From: Faecousia sp.
GTDB taxonomy: Bacteria > Bacillota > Clostridia > Oscillospirales > Oscillospiraceae
Assembly: GCA_029258495.1 (NCBI GenBank)
Contig: JARHYV010000047.1
Location: 1-9,995, forward strand
DNA length: 9,995 bases
Direction of reading: 5' to 3'
Below the pieces are notes generated by a model. The model saw only the letters and a list, made by a program, of their open reading frames with translations. It was not told the origin of the DNA and searched no databases. The stretch's first letter is position 1, and each line of letters opens with the position of its first letter. A program made the position numbers and the translations under genes. This document shows, piece after piece, positions 1 through 5,188 of this stretch.

Positions 1-42
1 GCGCATTGTCCCGTTGTATGGATTATAGCACAGAAACCACGA

Positions 43-78
43 AACGGCAGAGGAAAATTCCTCTGCCGTTGTCTTTTT
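43..78 (+). terminator. Rho-independent terminator, possibly shared by convergent genes
   Basis: An 11-bp perfect stem (43-53 with 60-70, AACGGCAGAGG/CCTCTGCCGTT) with a 6-base loop is followed on the plus strand by GTCTTTTT. It would end a plus-strand gene lying mostly left of the window. On the minus strand only TTT follows the stem, but the XRE gene stops at 116 and converges on it, so it may work in both directions. The stem core is nearly identical to the two spoIVB terminators at 1885 and 2648. Confidence 0.75.
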
Positions 79-115
79 CCTAACAGAACTGCCCACCTCC
101 CACACAGAGCCATTC

Positions 116-721
116 CTATTTTGTCAATTTGCGGTTCATGTACTTCGGATTGATCTTCAGCAGATAATACCCACAGACGACCATCATCAGCACCATGCCC
201 GGGAAATACATCCGTGTGACATATGCGCATAACGCAGCAATCGCCTGAACGCAGCAGTACAGCAGTTCGATTTTTGCATTCTTTGCCCGTTGCTGCGCAT
301 CCGGCTCAAATCTCAGGTTGCATGCCATCCAGATGGATGCAGCCAACAATGGGAGCCCCTTGACCCACAGCATGACAGCCGGATCGATCCCCTCTGCCAC
401 CGGCTGGATCGCAACATTCAGCGCAGCCGCCTGTAGGATAATTGCCAATTTGATCAGATTCGCTCTTAGGATAGGATTTACCTTTTTGGGTTCGGCGATC
501 ACAGGGATATCATCAACCCTATGCGCATCATCATTCAGCAGATAATCTGTGGTGACACAAAACAGTTTGCTGATCTCCACGATGTTATTGGCTGACGGCT
601 GAGCAGAGCCGTTTTCCCATCTGGAAAGGGCTTGTCTGGAAATGTTCAGACGCTCAGCCGTTTCCTCCTGCGACATTCCGGACGCTTTGCGTAATTGATA
701 GATTTTCTCGTGCAGTTTCAT
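116..721 (-). CDS. XRE-family transcriptional regulator with C-terminal membrane segments
   Basis: Protein of 201 residues. An N-terminal Cro/C1-type helix-turn-helix covers roughly residues 3-62, with the typical SQEETAERLNISRQALSRWE run near 17-36 and the family ending DYLLNDD. Residues 65-85 form a linker. The C-terminal half holds about four hydrophobic stretches (about 86-104, 116-133, 152-168, 174-189), so the DNA-binding domain is probably tethered to the membrane. The start at MKLHEK is chosen because AAAGGAGG lies just upstream of that ATG; an upstream in-frame extension has no such site. Fusions of XRE and membrane segments are common in clostridia and usually control neighbouring transport or stress genes, but no clear partner is visible here. 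Target and signal are unknown. It stands alone between non-coding stretches. Confidence 0.88.
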   Translation of the reverse strand: MKLHEKIYQLRKASGMSQEETAERLNISRQALSRWENGSAQPSANNIVEISKLFCVTTDYLLNDDAHRVDDIPVIAEPKKVNPILRANLIKLAIILQAAALNVAIQPVAEGIDPAVMLWVKGLPLLAASIWMACNLRFEPDAQQRAKNAKIELLYCCVQAIAALCAYVTRMYFPGMVLMMVVCGYYLLKINPKYMNRKLTK

Positions 722-746
722 CCGTCTGCCTCCTTTCGGTGCGGTT

Positions 747-775
747 ATGGTATCATGACTCCTGCGAAAGTGCAA
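747..775 (-). promoter_or_regulatory. Candidate sigma-A promoter of the XRE regulator gene
   Basis: On the minus strand TTGCAC (770-775), 17 bases, TACCAT (747-752). Each hexamer is reasonably close to consensus and the spacing is ideal. It lies about 25 bases upstream of the AAAGGAGG site and start codon at 721. Confidence 0.55.
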
Positions 776-947
776 TAAACGGAGCGTTACAATCCCGCAA
801 CAAGGCTTTACATCCGAAAATCAGCGCAGAATTTCCAGATTTTACCAGTCACACAGGGCAAGGGGGCGCTGTCCTTTTTCGCTTTTTGTTCCGGCTCAGC
901 AGGAAACGGATCCCCGCGTCCGTCGGCTCCAAGCGGCGTGATCGGGA

Positions 948-1559
948 TTACTTTTCCTGTTTTCTTACATAGATCTCAAAATCGCAGAACGCACCGCCGT
1001 TGCCCATATACTGTGTGCGGTTCCAACAAAGCTGCGGATGCAGATCTGCGTTTTTCACATCGTCTGTATGGCAAAAACACTGCGTGAGCTCCGGGCATCC
1101 ATATTTTCGGCAGGTATCCAAAAACAGGCACTTCCTCATGTCGAATTTACAGCAGGTTTTTTCGGTCTGGTAAAAATCCGCCGCAAATCCTGCTTTTGTG
1201 CCAAACTGCCGTTTTGCGACCCATCGGAACATCGCCGGATACCGCTGATAAAGCCCCGGAATGCGAAATAGTTTTTTCATGCCCTGTGCGCTTTTTTCAG
1301 CCTGCCTGCTCCAGCTTTCGTCCATGAATGTCAATGCATCCTGTTTCGGGATCCCACTTTCTTGCAGTGCCTCATAATAGCTGATGCAGGGAAAAATATT
1401 GTTCGTATAATGCGCCTGCTTTTCCTTGCACGCATGCGCATTTTCCCGACACAATTCCTTCCATCGCATCGCCGCATGGGAGATCACTTGTTCAGAGATC
1501 TGCTTGCCCCATTTCGTTTCCACCAAAACGGCGATCTCATCCATAGTCTTGTTTCGCAT
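948..1559 (-). CDS. L-2-amino-thiazoline-4-carboxylate hydrolase-like protein
   Basis: Protein of 203 residues, soluble, without signal peptide or membrane segment. The C-terminal third has the Cys-rich signature I associate with the ATC_hydrolase family (Pfam ATC_hydrolase): KCLFLDTCRKYGCPEL near 143-158, CFCHTDD at 161-167, LHPQLCWNRTQ near 173-183, and a final FCDFEIY near 191-197. Founding members open the ring of 2-aminothiazoline-4-carboxylate on the way to L-cysteine. Most members, found widely in gut clostridia, have no tested substrate, so the true reaction here is unknown. AGGGGG lies about 7 bases before the ATG at 1559; a second in-frame Met five codons later is an alternative start. 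The gene lies 12 bases below the end of the broken GNAT gene and may be read from that gene's promoter. The family call comes from motif memory, not a search. Confidence 0.75.
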   Translation of the reverse strand: MRNKTMDEIAVLVETKWGKQISEQVISHAAMRWKELCRENAHACKEKQAHYTNNIFPCISYYEALQESGIPKQDALTFMDESWSRQAEKSAQGMKKLFRIPGLYQRYPAMFRWVAKRQFGTKAGFAADFYQTEKTCCKFDMRKCLFLDTCRKYGCPELTQCFCHTDDVKNADLHPQLCWNRTQYMGNGGAFCDFEIYVRKQEK

Positions 1560-1571
1560 CCTACATCCCCC

Positions 1572-1802
1572 TCATCTGATACTCATCACATACAGCGCAA
1601 CCGTGGCTTTTCCCGTTTCCTTCAAATATAAAAATCCGATGGGTCGATCCCCTTCTCAGGTGCAGAAGAATATTTTGTCGGTGCTTTCTTTGATATATTC
1701 TTCCCTTGACTCCGGGACGCCGATCCACTCCGGGAGTGCGTCGAGGATGAGCCGTACCACTTGCTGTTTTTCGGCGTTGTTTATCATCTGCCGTATGTCC
1801 AT
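1572..1802 (-). pseudogene. GNAT N-acetyltransferase, 5' fragment with internal stop
   Basis: The reading frame starting at 1802 (MDIRQMINNAEKQQVVRLIL, continuing DALPEWIGVPESREEYIKES) looks like the N-terminus of GNAT-family acetyltransferases, where xxALPEWFGxPE-xxEYI is a recurring pattern. GGGAG sits about 7 bases before this ATG. The frame hits TGA at 1656-1658 after 48 codons. Beyond it, the same frame continues with EGDRPIGFLYLKETGKATVA, ending VMSIR and a stop at 1572. This is the expected next beta-strand region of the family, so the TGA is a nonsense mutation in a once longer gene. The acetyl-CoA-binding part (R/QxxGxG/A) is missing, because the sequence runs straight into the neighbouring gene at 1559. 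The product cannot be a working acetyltransferase. Confidence 0.72.
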
Positions 1803-1865
1803 CGTGTAACTCCCATCGTAAATTCTGATGATGCTGAAAATCAGAAACTGTATCAATCTATCCGC

Positions 1866-1874
1866 ATTATATCA
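1866..1874 (-). promoter_or_regulatory. Extended -10 element upstream of the GNAT remnant
   Basis: On the minus strand TGATATAAT, an extended -10 (TGnTATAAT), lies about 65 bases before the GNAT start and directly after the truncated-spoIVB terminator. No good -35 is seen. The same TGATATAAT follows the real spoIVB terminator at 2629-2637. This suggests that the duplication reaches this far with some divergence. It could also drive the ATC-hydrolase-like gene. Confidence 0.45.
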
Positions 1875-1884
1875 TATAAATCTC

Positions 1885-1914
1885 AAAAGCGGCAGAGGAA
1901 AAATCCTCTGCCGC
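1885..1914 (-). terminator. Rho-independent terminator, duplicated spoIVB copy
   Basis: An 11-bp perfect stem (1889-1899 with 1904-1914) with a 4-base loop is followed on the minus strand by TTTTGAGA. It lies 13 bases after the stop codon of the truncated spoIVB copy, in the same place as the terminator of the intact gene. Confidence 0.75.
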
Positions 1915-1926
1915 AAATTTTCGCCG

Positions 1927-2048
1927 CTATGCCGCCGCATCCAGCATATTTTCAACCAAAATGCCATACCCCCTTGTGGGGTCGTTCACCAGAACATGGG
2001 TCACGGCGCCCACAAGCTTGCCGTTTTGAATGATGGGACTGCCCGACA
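1927..2048 (-). pseudogene. Truncated spoIVB, last 39 codons only
   Basis: On the minus strand this reads SGSPIIQNGKLVGAVTHVLV, continuing NDPTRGYGILVENMLDAAA and a stop. It equals residues 283-321 of the intact SpoIVB except for one Asp-to-Asn change. The fragment begins at the last two bases of the Met codon before the catalytic Ser codon, and it has no start codon or ribosome binding site. Of six base differences from the intact gene within the coding part, five are silent. That pattern fits two alleles that each evolved under selection better than neutral decay of a dead copy, though the numbers are small. Confidence 0.9.
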
Positions 2049-2110
2049 GGAGTGATTTCTATTAGGGACAACACTTTACTCCATCGCAAATTTATCTAAT
2101 GGATGCTCTC

Positions 2111-2533
2111 TCACTCTTTTACCTCATAAACGATATTCCCTGTATAGTAAATGGACATGGTCATATCTATTAGATTTTTTCTGTTTGGCAAAGATAGGTA
2201 CCCTTGATAAACCACGGTGTTATATCCATACGTTTCATCCACGATTTCAAGGGAGAAATCCTCGTAGTTTTTCAAGAAGTGTACAAGTTCCATCCGTTCC
2301 CCGTTGAATGTTCCATACGCACCATTCTCACTTAAAAAATGGACATCAGAAAAATCCATATCCACATCTTCGATCAACAGATTTCCATTTACCTGCCGAA
2401 AATTATCTTTGAGCTCAATGTAGCCGGATTCAAAATAAAATCTAAGGTGATTGCCCACCCGCTCGATTCGATTCACTCTCATATCATGTAAACTATAAGG
2501 AATTGTCGGCTCGAAGTGATAGGTAATATTCAT
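2111..2533 (-). CDS. Conserved-looking protein of unknown function inside the spoIVB-tail cassette
   Basis: Protein of 140 residues, acidic, without signal peptide, membrane segment or metal-binding Cys/His set. It appears rich in beta-strand, with alternating charged and aromatic residues (RFYFESGYIELKD near 31-43; a Tyr-rich C-terminus near MSIYYTGNIVYEV). I do not recognise a named family; it may be one of the small immunity- or accessory-type proteins scattered in clostridia, which is only a guess. The start at MNITYHFEP is chosen because GGAGGGAG lies directly before this ATG; an upstream extension of 32 codons in the same frame lacks one. The gene is clearly AT-richer than spoIVB and the lspA operon, which suggests recent acquisition. 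It lies between the two copies of the spoIVB 3' end. Confidence 0.8.
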   Translation of the reverse strand: MNITYHFEPTIPYSLHDMRVNRIERVGNHLRFYFESGYIELKDNFRQVNGNLLIEDVDMDFSDVHFLSENGAYGTFNGERMELVHFLKNYEDFSLEIVDETYGYNTVVYQGYLSLPNRKNLIDMTMSIYYTGNIVYEVKE

Positions 2534-2628
2534 TTGCTCCCTCCATTCGATTGATTTTTTTAGGTCTGACTGTTGATTTGATTGGAACTCAGTTATATTT
2601 GTTTGAAAAATTTGTTTTAACGAAAACA

Positions 2629-2637
2629 ATTATATCA
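2629..2637 (-). promoter_or_regulatory. Extended -10 promoter of the unknown cassette gene
   Basis: On the minus strand TGATATAAT (TGnTATAAT) lies just downstream of the spoIVB terminator. Transcription would start about 88 bases ahead of the cassette gene's ribosome binding site. No convincing -35 is visible. Confidence 0.5.
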
Positions 2638-2647
2638 CACAGAACTG

Positions 2648-2678
2648 AAAAAGCGACAGAGGAAAAATCCTCTGCCGC
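2648..2678 (-). terminator. Rho-independent terminator of spoIVB
   Basis: The stem 2653-2663 pairs with 2668-2678 (11 pairs, one G-U wobble in the RNA), with a 4-base loop, followed on the minus strand by TTTTT. It starts 13 bases past the spoIVB stop codon. Confidence 0.8.
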
Positions 2679-2812
2679 AAATTTTCGCCGCTACGCTGCC
2701 GCATCCAGCATATTTTCAACCAAAATGCCATACCCCCTTGTGGGGTCGTTCACCAGAACATGGGTCACGGCTCCCACAAGCTTGCCGTCCTGAATGATCG
2801 GACTGCCCGACA
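2649..2812. repeat. Direct repeat copy B: 3' end of intact spoIVB plus terminator
   Basis: Partner of copy A at 1885-2048: 157 of 164 positions are identical. It includes the codons from the catalytic Ser to the stop, and the terminator. One of the seven mismatches changes a G-C to a G-U pair in the terminator stem, so folding is kept. Confidence 0.93.
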
Positions 2813-3656
2813 TGCCTGCTACGATGCCTCCCGTGGTTTTCAGCAATTCGGGATCGGTGACCCTCAGCATCATATCCCGTCCTGTCTTTTTTTCCGGGGT
2901 GAAGATCTTCACGATCTCCACGGAAAAGGTTTCCACCGCATCCCCGGAGATATTCGACAGGATCTCAGCCGCTCCCGTCCGGATCTCCGAACAGTCCGCC
3001 ACCGGGAGCACTTCCCCCTGAAATGCACTGCACGAGCCGAAGATCCCAAAGGGTGTATTGCAAAAAAGCTCCCCGATCACCTCATCCGCCGCCACTGCAC
3101 CCTTTAACTGCCCGGGACAGCCGATCTGCCCCGGTTTGACCGCTTCCACTGTGGCTCGGTATACATTTCCGGTCTTCATGGGGGCAAGCTCTCCCTGAGG
3201 ATCGCTGACACCATGCCCCAATGCCCCGAATTTTCCCGTTTTGGGATCATAATAGGTAACGGTGCCAATGCCCGTGATGCCTTCACGGATGTAGACGCCC
3301 AGTCTGGGGCCGTCTTCCGTCACCTCCGGCTCCATATTCAGCTGACGGAGCTTTCCGTTCCGGCTCAGGGCGATCTGAACTGCACCGTCGGAGTGCTCCA
3401 GTGCCTCGTGCAGATCCGCCGCCGAGTCCACCGGCTTGCGATCCACGGACACGATCTCGTCACCGATCTGGATGCCTGCATCCTTCGCCGCCTGTCCATG
3501 GGCATCGTCAAAGGCGACCACAGTGACCGAGCCCTCCGCAAGCGAGATGCCCACCACTTTTCCCACAGGGATCAGCATCTGCGAGGCAAACGCCGAGCCG
3601 CTCATACAGATTATCAGCACCGCTGCCCAGACGGTGCGGAACATATTTCGTTTCAT
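2691..3656 (-). CDS. spoIVB: SpoIVB serine peptidase (family S55), sporulation signalling protease
   Basis: Protein of 321 residues. An N-terminal hydrophobic signal/anchor (about 7-25, ending AFAS) exports it across the inner forespore membrane. A PDZ domain follows (about 30-110, including GIQIGDEIVSVDRKPVDS), then the S55 peptidase domain. The expected triad is visible: His148 in ALGHGV, Asp268 in VTDPELL and Ser283 in GMSGSP, with the Asp 15 residues before the Ser as in Bacillus subtilis SpoIVB. In B. subtilis it is made in the forespore and cleaves SpoIVFA, releasing pro-sigma-K processing in the mother cell. The protein is about 100 residues shorter than the Bacillus one. Start chosen: ATG at 3656, preceded by GGAGGGAG; the upstream in-frame ATGs lie within or before that site. 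In many Clostridia spo0A follows directly; here the duplicated tail and accessory genes follow instead. Confidence 0.96.
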   Translation of the reverse strand: MKRNMFRTVWAAVLIICMSGSAFASQMLIPVGKVVGISLAEGSVTVVAFDDAHGQAAKDAGIQIGDEIVSVDRKPVDSAADLHEALEHSDGAVQIALSRNGKLRQLNMEPEVTEDGPRLGVYIREGITGIGTVTYYDPKTGKFGALGHGVSDPQGELAPMKTGNVYRATVEAVKPGQIGCPGQLKGAVAADEVIGELFCNTPFGIFGSCSAFQGEVLPVADCSEIRTGAAEILSNISGDAVETFSVEIVKIFTPEKKTGRDMMLRVTDPELLKTTGGIVAGMSGSPIIQDGKLVGAVTHVLVNDPTRGYGILVENMLDAAA

Positions 3657-3688
3657 TTTTCTTTCTCCCTCCATTTGGTCTGCAAAAA

Positions 3689-3718
3689 TAATATGCCGCG
3701 TTCCGGGCATAAATAGTC
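3689..3718 (-). promoter_or_regulatory. Candidate sigma-G-like forespore promoter of spoIVB
   Basis: On the minus strand GACTA (3714-3718), 18 bases, CATATTA (3689-3695), placed about 33 bases before the start codon. This resembles the sigma-G pattern GHATR-18-CATnnTA with one mismatch in each element. Known spoIVB genes are forespore-expressed (sigma-F/sigma-G), which fits, but the match is short and no transcription data support it. Confidence 0.4.
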
Positions 3719-3763
3719 CATGGAAAAGGGGAAAAATCATGCAACAACTGGCAGAGCGGAAAT

Positions 3764-3797
3764 TTTATCCACAATCCATGCACCTTTTGTGGATAAA
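3764..3797. promoter_or_regulatory. Inverted pair of perfect DnaA boxes
   Basis: TTATCCACA (3765-3773, plus strand) and TGTGGATAA (3788-3796, its reverse complement) sit within an 11-bp perfect inverted repeat (3764-3774 and 3787-3797) with a 12-base gap. Both match the DnaA 9-mer consensus TTATNCACA exactly. A further relaxed-consensus box, TTTTCCACA on the minus strand, lies at 3886-3894, and a weaker AAATCCACA at 3852-3860. The sites lie in the 337-bp gene-free stretch 3657-3993 between spoIVB and the tRNA terminator. I see no credible protein gene or RNA gene there. Confidence 0.6.
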
Positions 3798-3986
3798 TTT
3801 TTCGGTTCAAATTCATTTTTCCATGAAAAACACCGCTTATGCACAGGCAAATGTGGATTTTTATCGATGTGAGCCTTCTTTCCCCTGTGGAAAAGGGAAA
3901 ACCGGCGATTTTTGACGAAATTGATCTCCACAGGTTCTGTACAGGGCAGGGATGCGCACTCTGCAAAGGGATGCAGGATCCGGGCA

Positions 3987-4020
3987 AAACAAAAAGACCA
4001 GTGCAGAATGCACTGGTCTT
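3987..4020 (-). terminator. Rho-independent terminator of the tRNA operon
   Basis: A 12-bp perfect stem (3994-4005 with 4009-4020, AAGACCAGTGCA and its complement) with a 3-base loop is followed on the minus strand by a T-rich run (TTTTTGTTTT counting the last stem bases). It lies directly after the tRNA-His 3' end. Confidence 0.92.
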
Positions 4021-4021
4021 A

Positions 4022-4099
4022 TGGGGTGGATGATGGGGCTCGAACCCACGATCTTCAGAGCCACAATCTGACGCCTTAGCCAACTAGGCCACACCCACC
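4022..4099 (-). tRNA. tRNA-His (anticodon GTG)
   Basis: Full cloverleaf on the minus strand. The anticodon stem TCAGA/TCTGA encloses the loop TTGTGGC, giving anticodon GTG. The D stem is GCCT/AGGC and the T stem GTGGG/CCCAT with loop TTCGAAC. The tRNA-His hallmark is present: an extra encoded G at -1 (4099) opposite discriminator C73. The CCA end is encoded. It is the last tRNA of the operon. Confidence 0.96.
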
Positions 4100-4117
4100 A
4101 TATGAAATTAGAGAAGA

Positions 4118-4194
4118 TGGCACGCCAGGAGGGACTCGAACCCCCGACCTACTGCTTAGAAGGCAGTTGCTCTATCCAGCTGAGCTACTGGCGC
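4118..4194 (-). tRNA. tRNA-Arg (anticodon TCT)
   Basis: Full cloverleaf on the minus strand. Acceptor GCGCCAG/CTGGCGT, D stem GCTC/GAGC, anticodon stem ACTGC/GCAGT with loop CTTCTAA giving TCT, which reads AGA/AGG codons. The T arm is GGGGG-TTCGAGT-CCCTC. Discriminator G and an encoded CCA follow. Middle tRNA of the operon, 18 bases from the tRNA-His gene. Confidence 0.96.
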
Positions 4195-4202
4195 ATAATG
4201 AA

Positions 4203-4276
4203 TGGAGCGGGTGACGGGAATCGGACCCGCGTATCCAGCTTGGAAGGCTGGTGTTCTACCATTGAACTACACCCGC
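4203..4276 (-). tRNA. tRNA-Gly (anticodon TCC)
   Basis: Full cloverleaf on the minus strand. Acceptor GCGGGTG/CACCCGC, anticodon stem CCAGC/GCTGG with loop CTTCCAA giving TCC, which reads GGA/GGG. Discriminator T and an encoded CCA follow. First tRNA of the operon, 8 bases from the tRNA-Arg gene. Confidence 0.96.
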
Positions 4277-4281
4277 AGATC

Positions 4282-4327
4282 ATAAACTGTAATATCTTCT
4301 CAGCCAGAAGATTTTATCACAGTTTAT
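4282..4327. repeat. Nested inverted repeat over the tRNA operon start site
   Basis: Outer arms ATAAACTGT (4282-4290) and ACAGTTTAT (4319-4327) are perfectly complementary. Inner arms ATCTTCT (4294-4300) and AGAAGAT (4306-4312) are also perfect, around a 5-base centre. The centre falls near the predicted transcription start, and one half covers the -10 box and spacer. It could be an operator. It is less likely to act as an RNA hairpin, since the upstream half would mostly not be transcribed. Confidence 0.7.
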
Positions 4328-4339
4328 AATTTATGTCAA
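4311..4339 (-). promoter_or_regulatory. Sigma-A promoter of the tRNA operon
   Basis: On the minus strand TTGACA (4334-4339), 17 bases, TAAAAT (4311-4316): a perfect -35, a 5/6 -10 and ideal spacing. Predicted start is near 4304, leaving a leader of roughly 28 bases before tRNA-Gly. The -35 begins only 4 bases beyond the stop codon of the HAD gene upstream. Confidence 0.88.
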
Positions 4340-4342
4340 GTC

Positions 4343-5188
4343 TTATTCTAAAATTTCCGGAATCTTTTTGTAGATCACATCTGCAACGGCGCCGCTTGCA
4401 CAGTCGCACACATTCTCATACCGCTCCCGCACCACTGCATCCCCGGGACAATAGGCATAGTCGGCCTCGTCCAGCATGGACACATCGTTCTGCCCGTCGC
4501 CGACGCACACAAGGATCTTCCGTCCCAGCTGCTGCTGCAGCTCCCGGGCACTTCTGCCCTTGGAAACCCCCTTGCAGTGGATATCGATGATGCGATTGCC
4601 TGCCCGGATCACCACTGCCTTCTCTGCGAATTCCCGCTGCAGCAGCTCCACCGCCTGATCCATCTGGGCAAGCTGCTGCTCGGTGGCCTCAAACAGATGG
4701 GACACATTATTCTGGCTCACCGGGCCGTAGGCGGAGAATTTCAAAAACGGCTCCATAGGAGTCTGTCTGGTGGCATAGCTCCACCGGCAGCTGTTGGACT
4801 CTGTAAAGGTTTCCCACATCCTGCTGCGCACCAGTGCGTAGTGGGCATCCACTCCCTGGATCTCCACCGTCAATTCCGGCACCAGCTCCATGCAGCGGCG
4901 CACCGTCTGAAACCAGTCCAGATCGATGGGATGCTGAAAGGTGAACTCCTTCTTCTGCCAGTCATAGGCCGCACTGCCGTTGTACAGCAGCAGCGGTGCG
5001 TTGACGCTGATGCGCTCCATGATTTTTTCCATCATGGGCAGCGATCTGCCCGTATTGATGGTGAATGCGCCTCCGTTATCCATAAAATAGCGGATCGCAT
5101 CCAGATTGCGCTGAGGGATGGTGGTGTCCGGCGCCGTCAGTGTCCGGTCAAAATCCACCGTCAGCAGTATATTTGAAAATTTACCCAT
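4343..5188 (-). CDS. Cof-type HAD-IIB family phosphatase
   Basis: Protein of 281 residues, the usual length for Cof-type haloacid-dehalogenase phosphatases. Motif I is VDFDRTL with nucleophile Asp12 and acid/base Asp14; the more common Gly after the second Asp is Arg here. Motif II is FTINTGRS (Thr46), the motif III Lys is around 210 (KGVSKGRS), and motif IV is GDGQNDVSML (230-239) with Mg-binding Asp231 and Asp235. The long insert between motifs II and III is the C2B cap typical of enzymes acting on sugar phosphates or flavin/pyridoxal phosphates. The actual substrate cannot be read from sequence. The start overlaps the stop of the pseudouridine synthase gene by 8 bases (ATGGGTAA) with GGAG upstream, so translation is probably coupled. 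Last gene of the lspA operon. Confidence 0.92.
   Translation of the reverse strand: MGKFSNILLTVDFDRTLTAPDTTIPQRNLDAIRYFMDNGGAFTINTGRSLPMMEKIMERISVNAPLLLYNGSAAYDWQKKEFTFQHPIDLDWFQTVRRCMELVPELTVEIQGVDAHYALVRSRMWETFTESNSCRWSYATRQTPMEPFLKFSAYGPVSQNNVSHLFEATEQQLAQMDQAVELLQREFAEKAVVIRAGNRIIDIHCKGVSKGRSARELQQQLGRKILVCVGDGQNDVSMLDEADYAYCPGDAVVRERYENVCDCASGAVADVIYKKIPEILE

Larger units (their letters stand above)
1885..2048. repeat. Direct repeat copy A: spoIVB 3' end plus terminator
   Basis: This 164-bp stretch matches 2649-2812 with 7 mismatches and no gap, at a constant offset of 764 bases. Homology ends sharply at 2048, where copy B continues into spoIVB and copy A changes to unrelated AT-rich sequence. 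At the low-coordinate end a weaker match continues to the TGATATAAT at 1866-1874 if a 1-base gap is allowed. Confidence 0.93.

Noticed and set aside
1..28. Possible 3' end of a plus-strand gene, frame 2, reading RIVPLYGL then TAG
   Set aside because: Eight codons are too few to call, although the stop lies 15 bases before a plus-strand terminator.
722..947. Gap between the XRE and ATC-hydrolase-like genes
   Set aside because: Apart from the XRE promoter I see no gene, RNA or repeat; the open frames crossing it lack a ribosome binding site and family resemblance.
1656..1658. TGA in the GNAT relic read as selenocysteine or tryptophan
   Set aside because: No selenocysteine-type hairpin context was seen, the family does not use selenocysteine, and the gene is truncated anyway.
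1885..2812. Insertion sequence or phage element bounded by the spoIVB repeats
   Set aside because: No transposase, integrase or terminal inverted repeats; 164-bp diverged repeats are too long for a target-site duplication.
3737..3931. 64-codon minus-strand frame in the DnaA-box-like interval
   Set aside because: No ribosome binding site, and part of its sequence is just translated DnaA-box-like repeats (WIVDKIS).
3657..3993. Chromosomal origin of replication
   Set aside because: Boxes are present, but no dnaA, dnaN, rpmH or other origin-linked gene and no clear AT-rich unwinding region.
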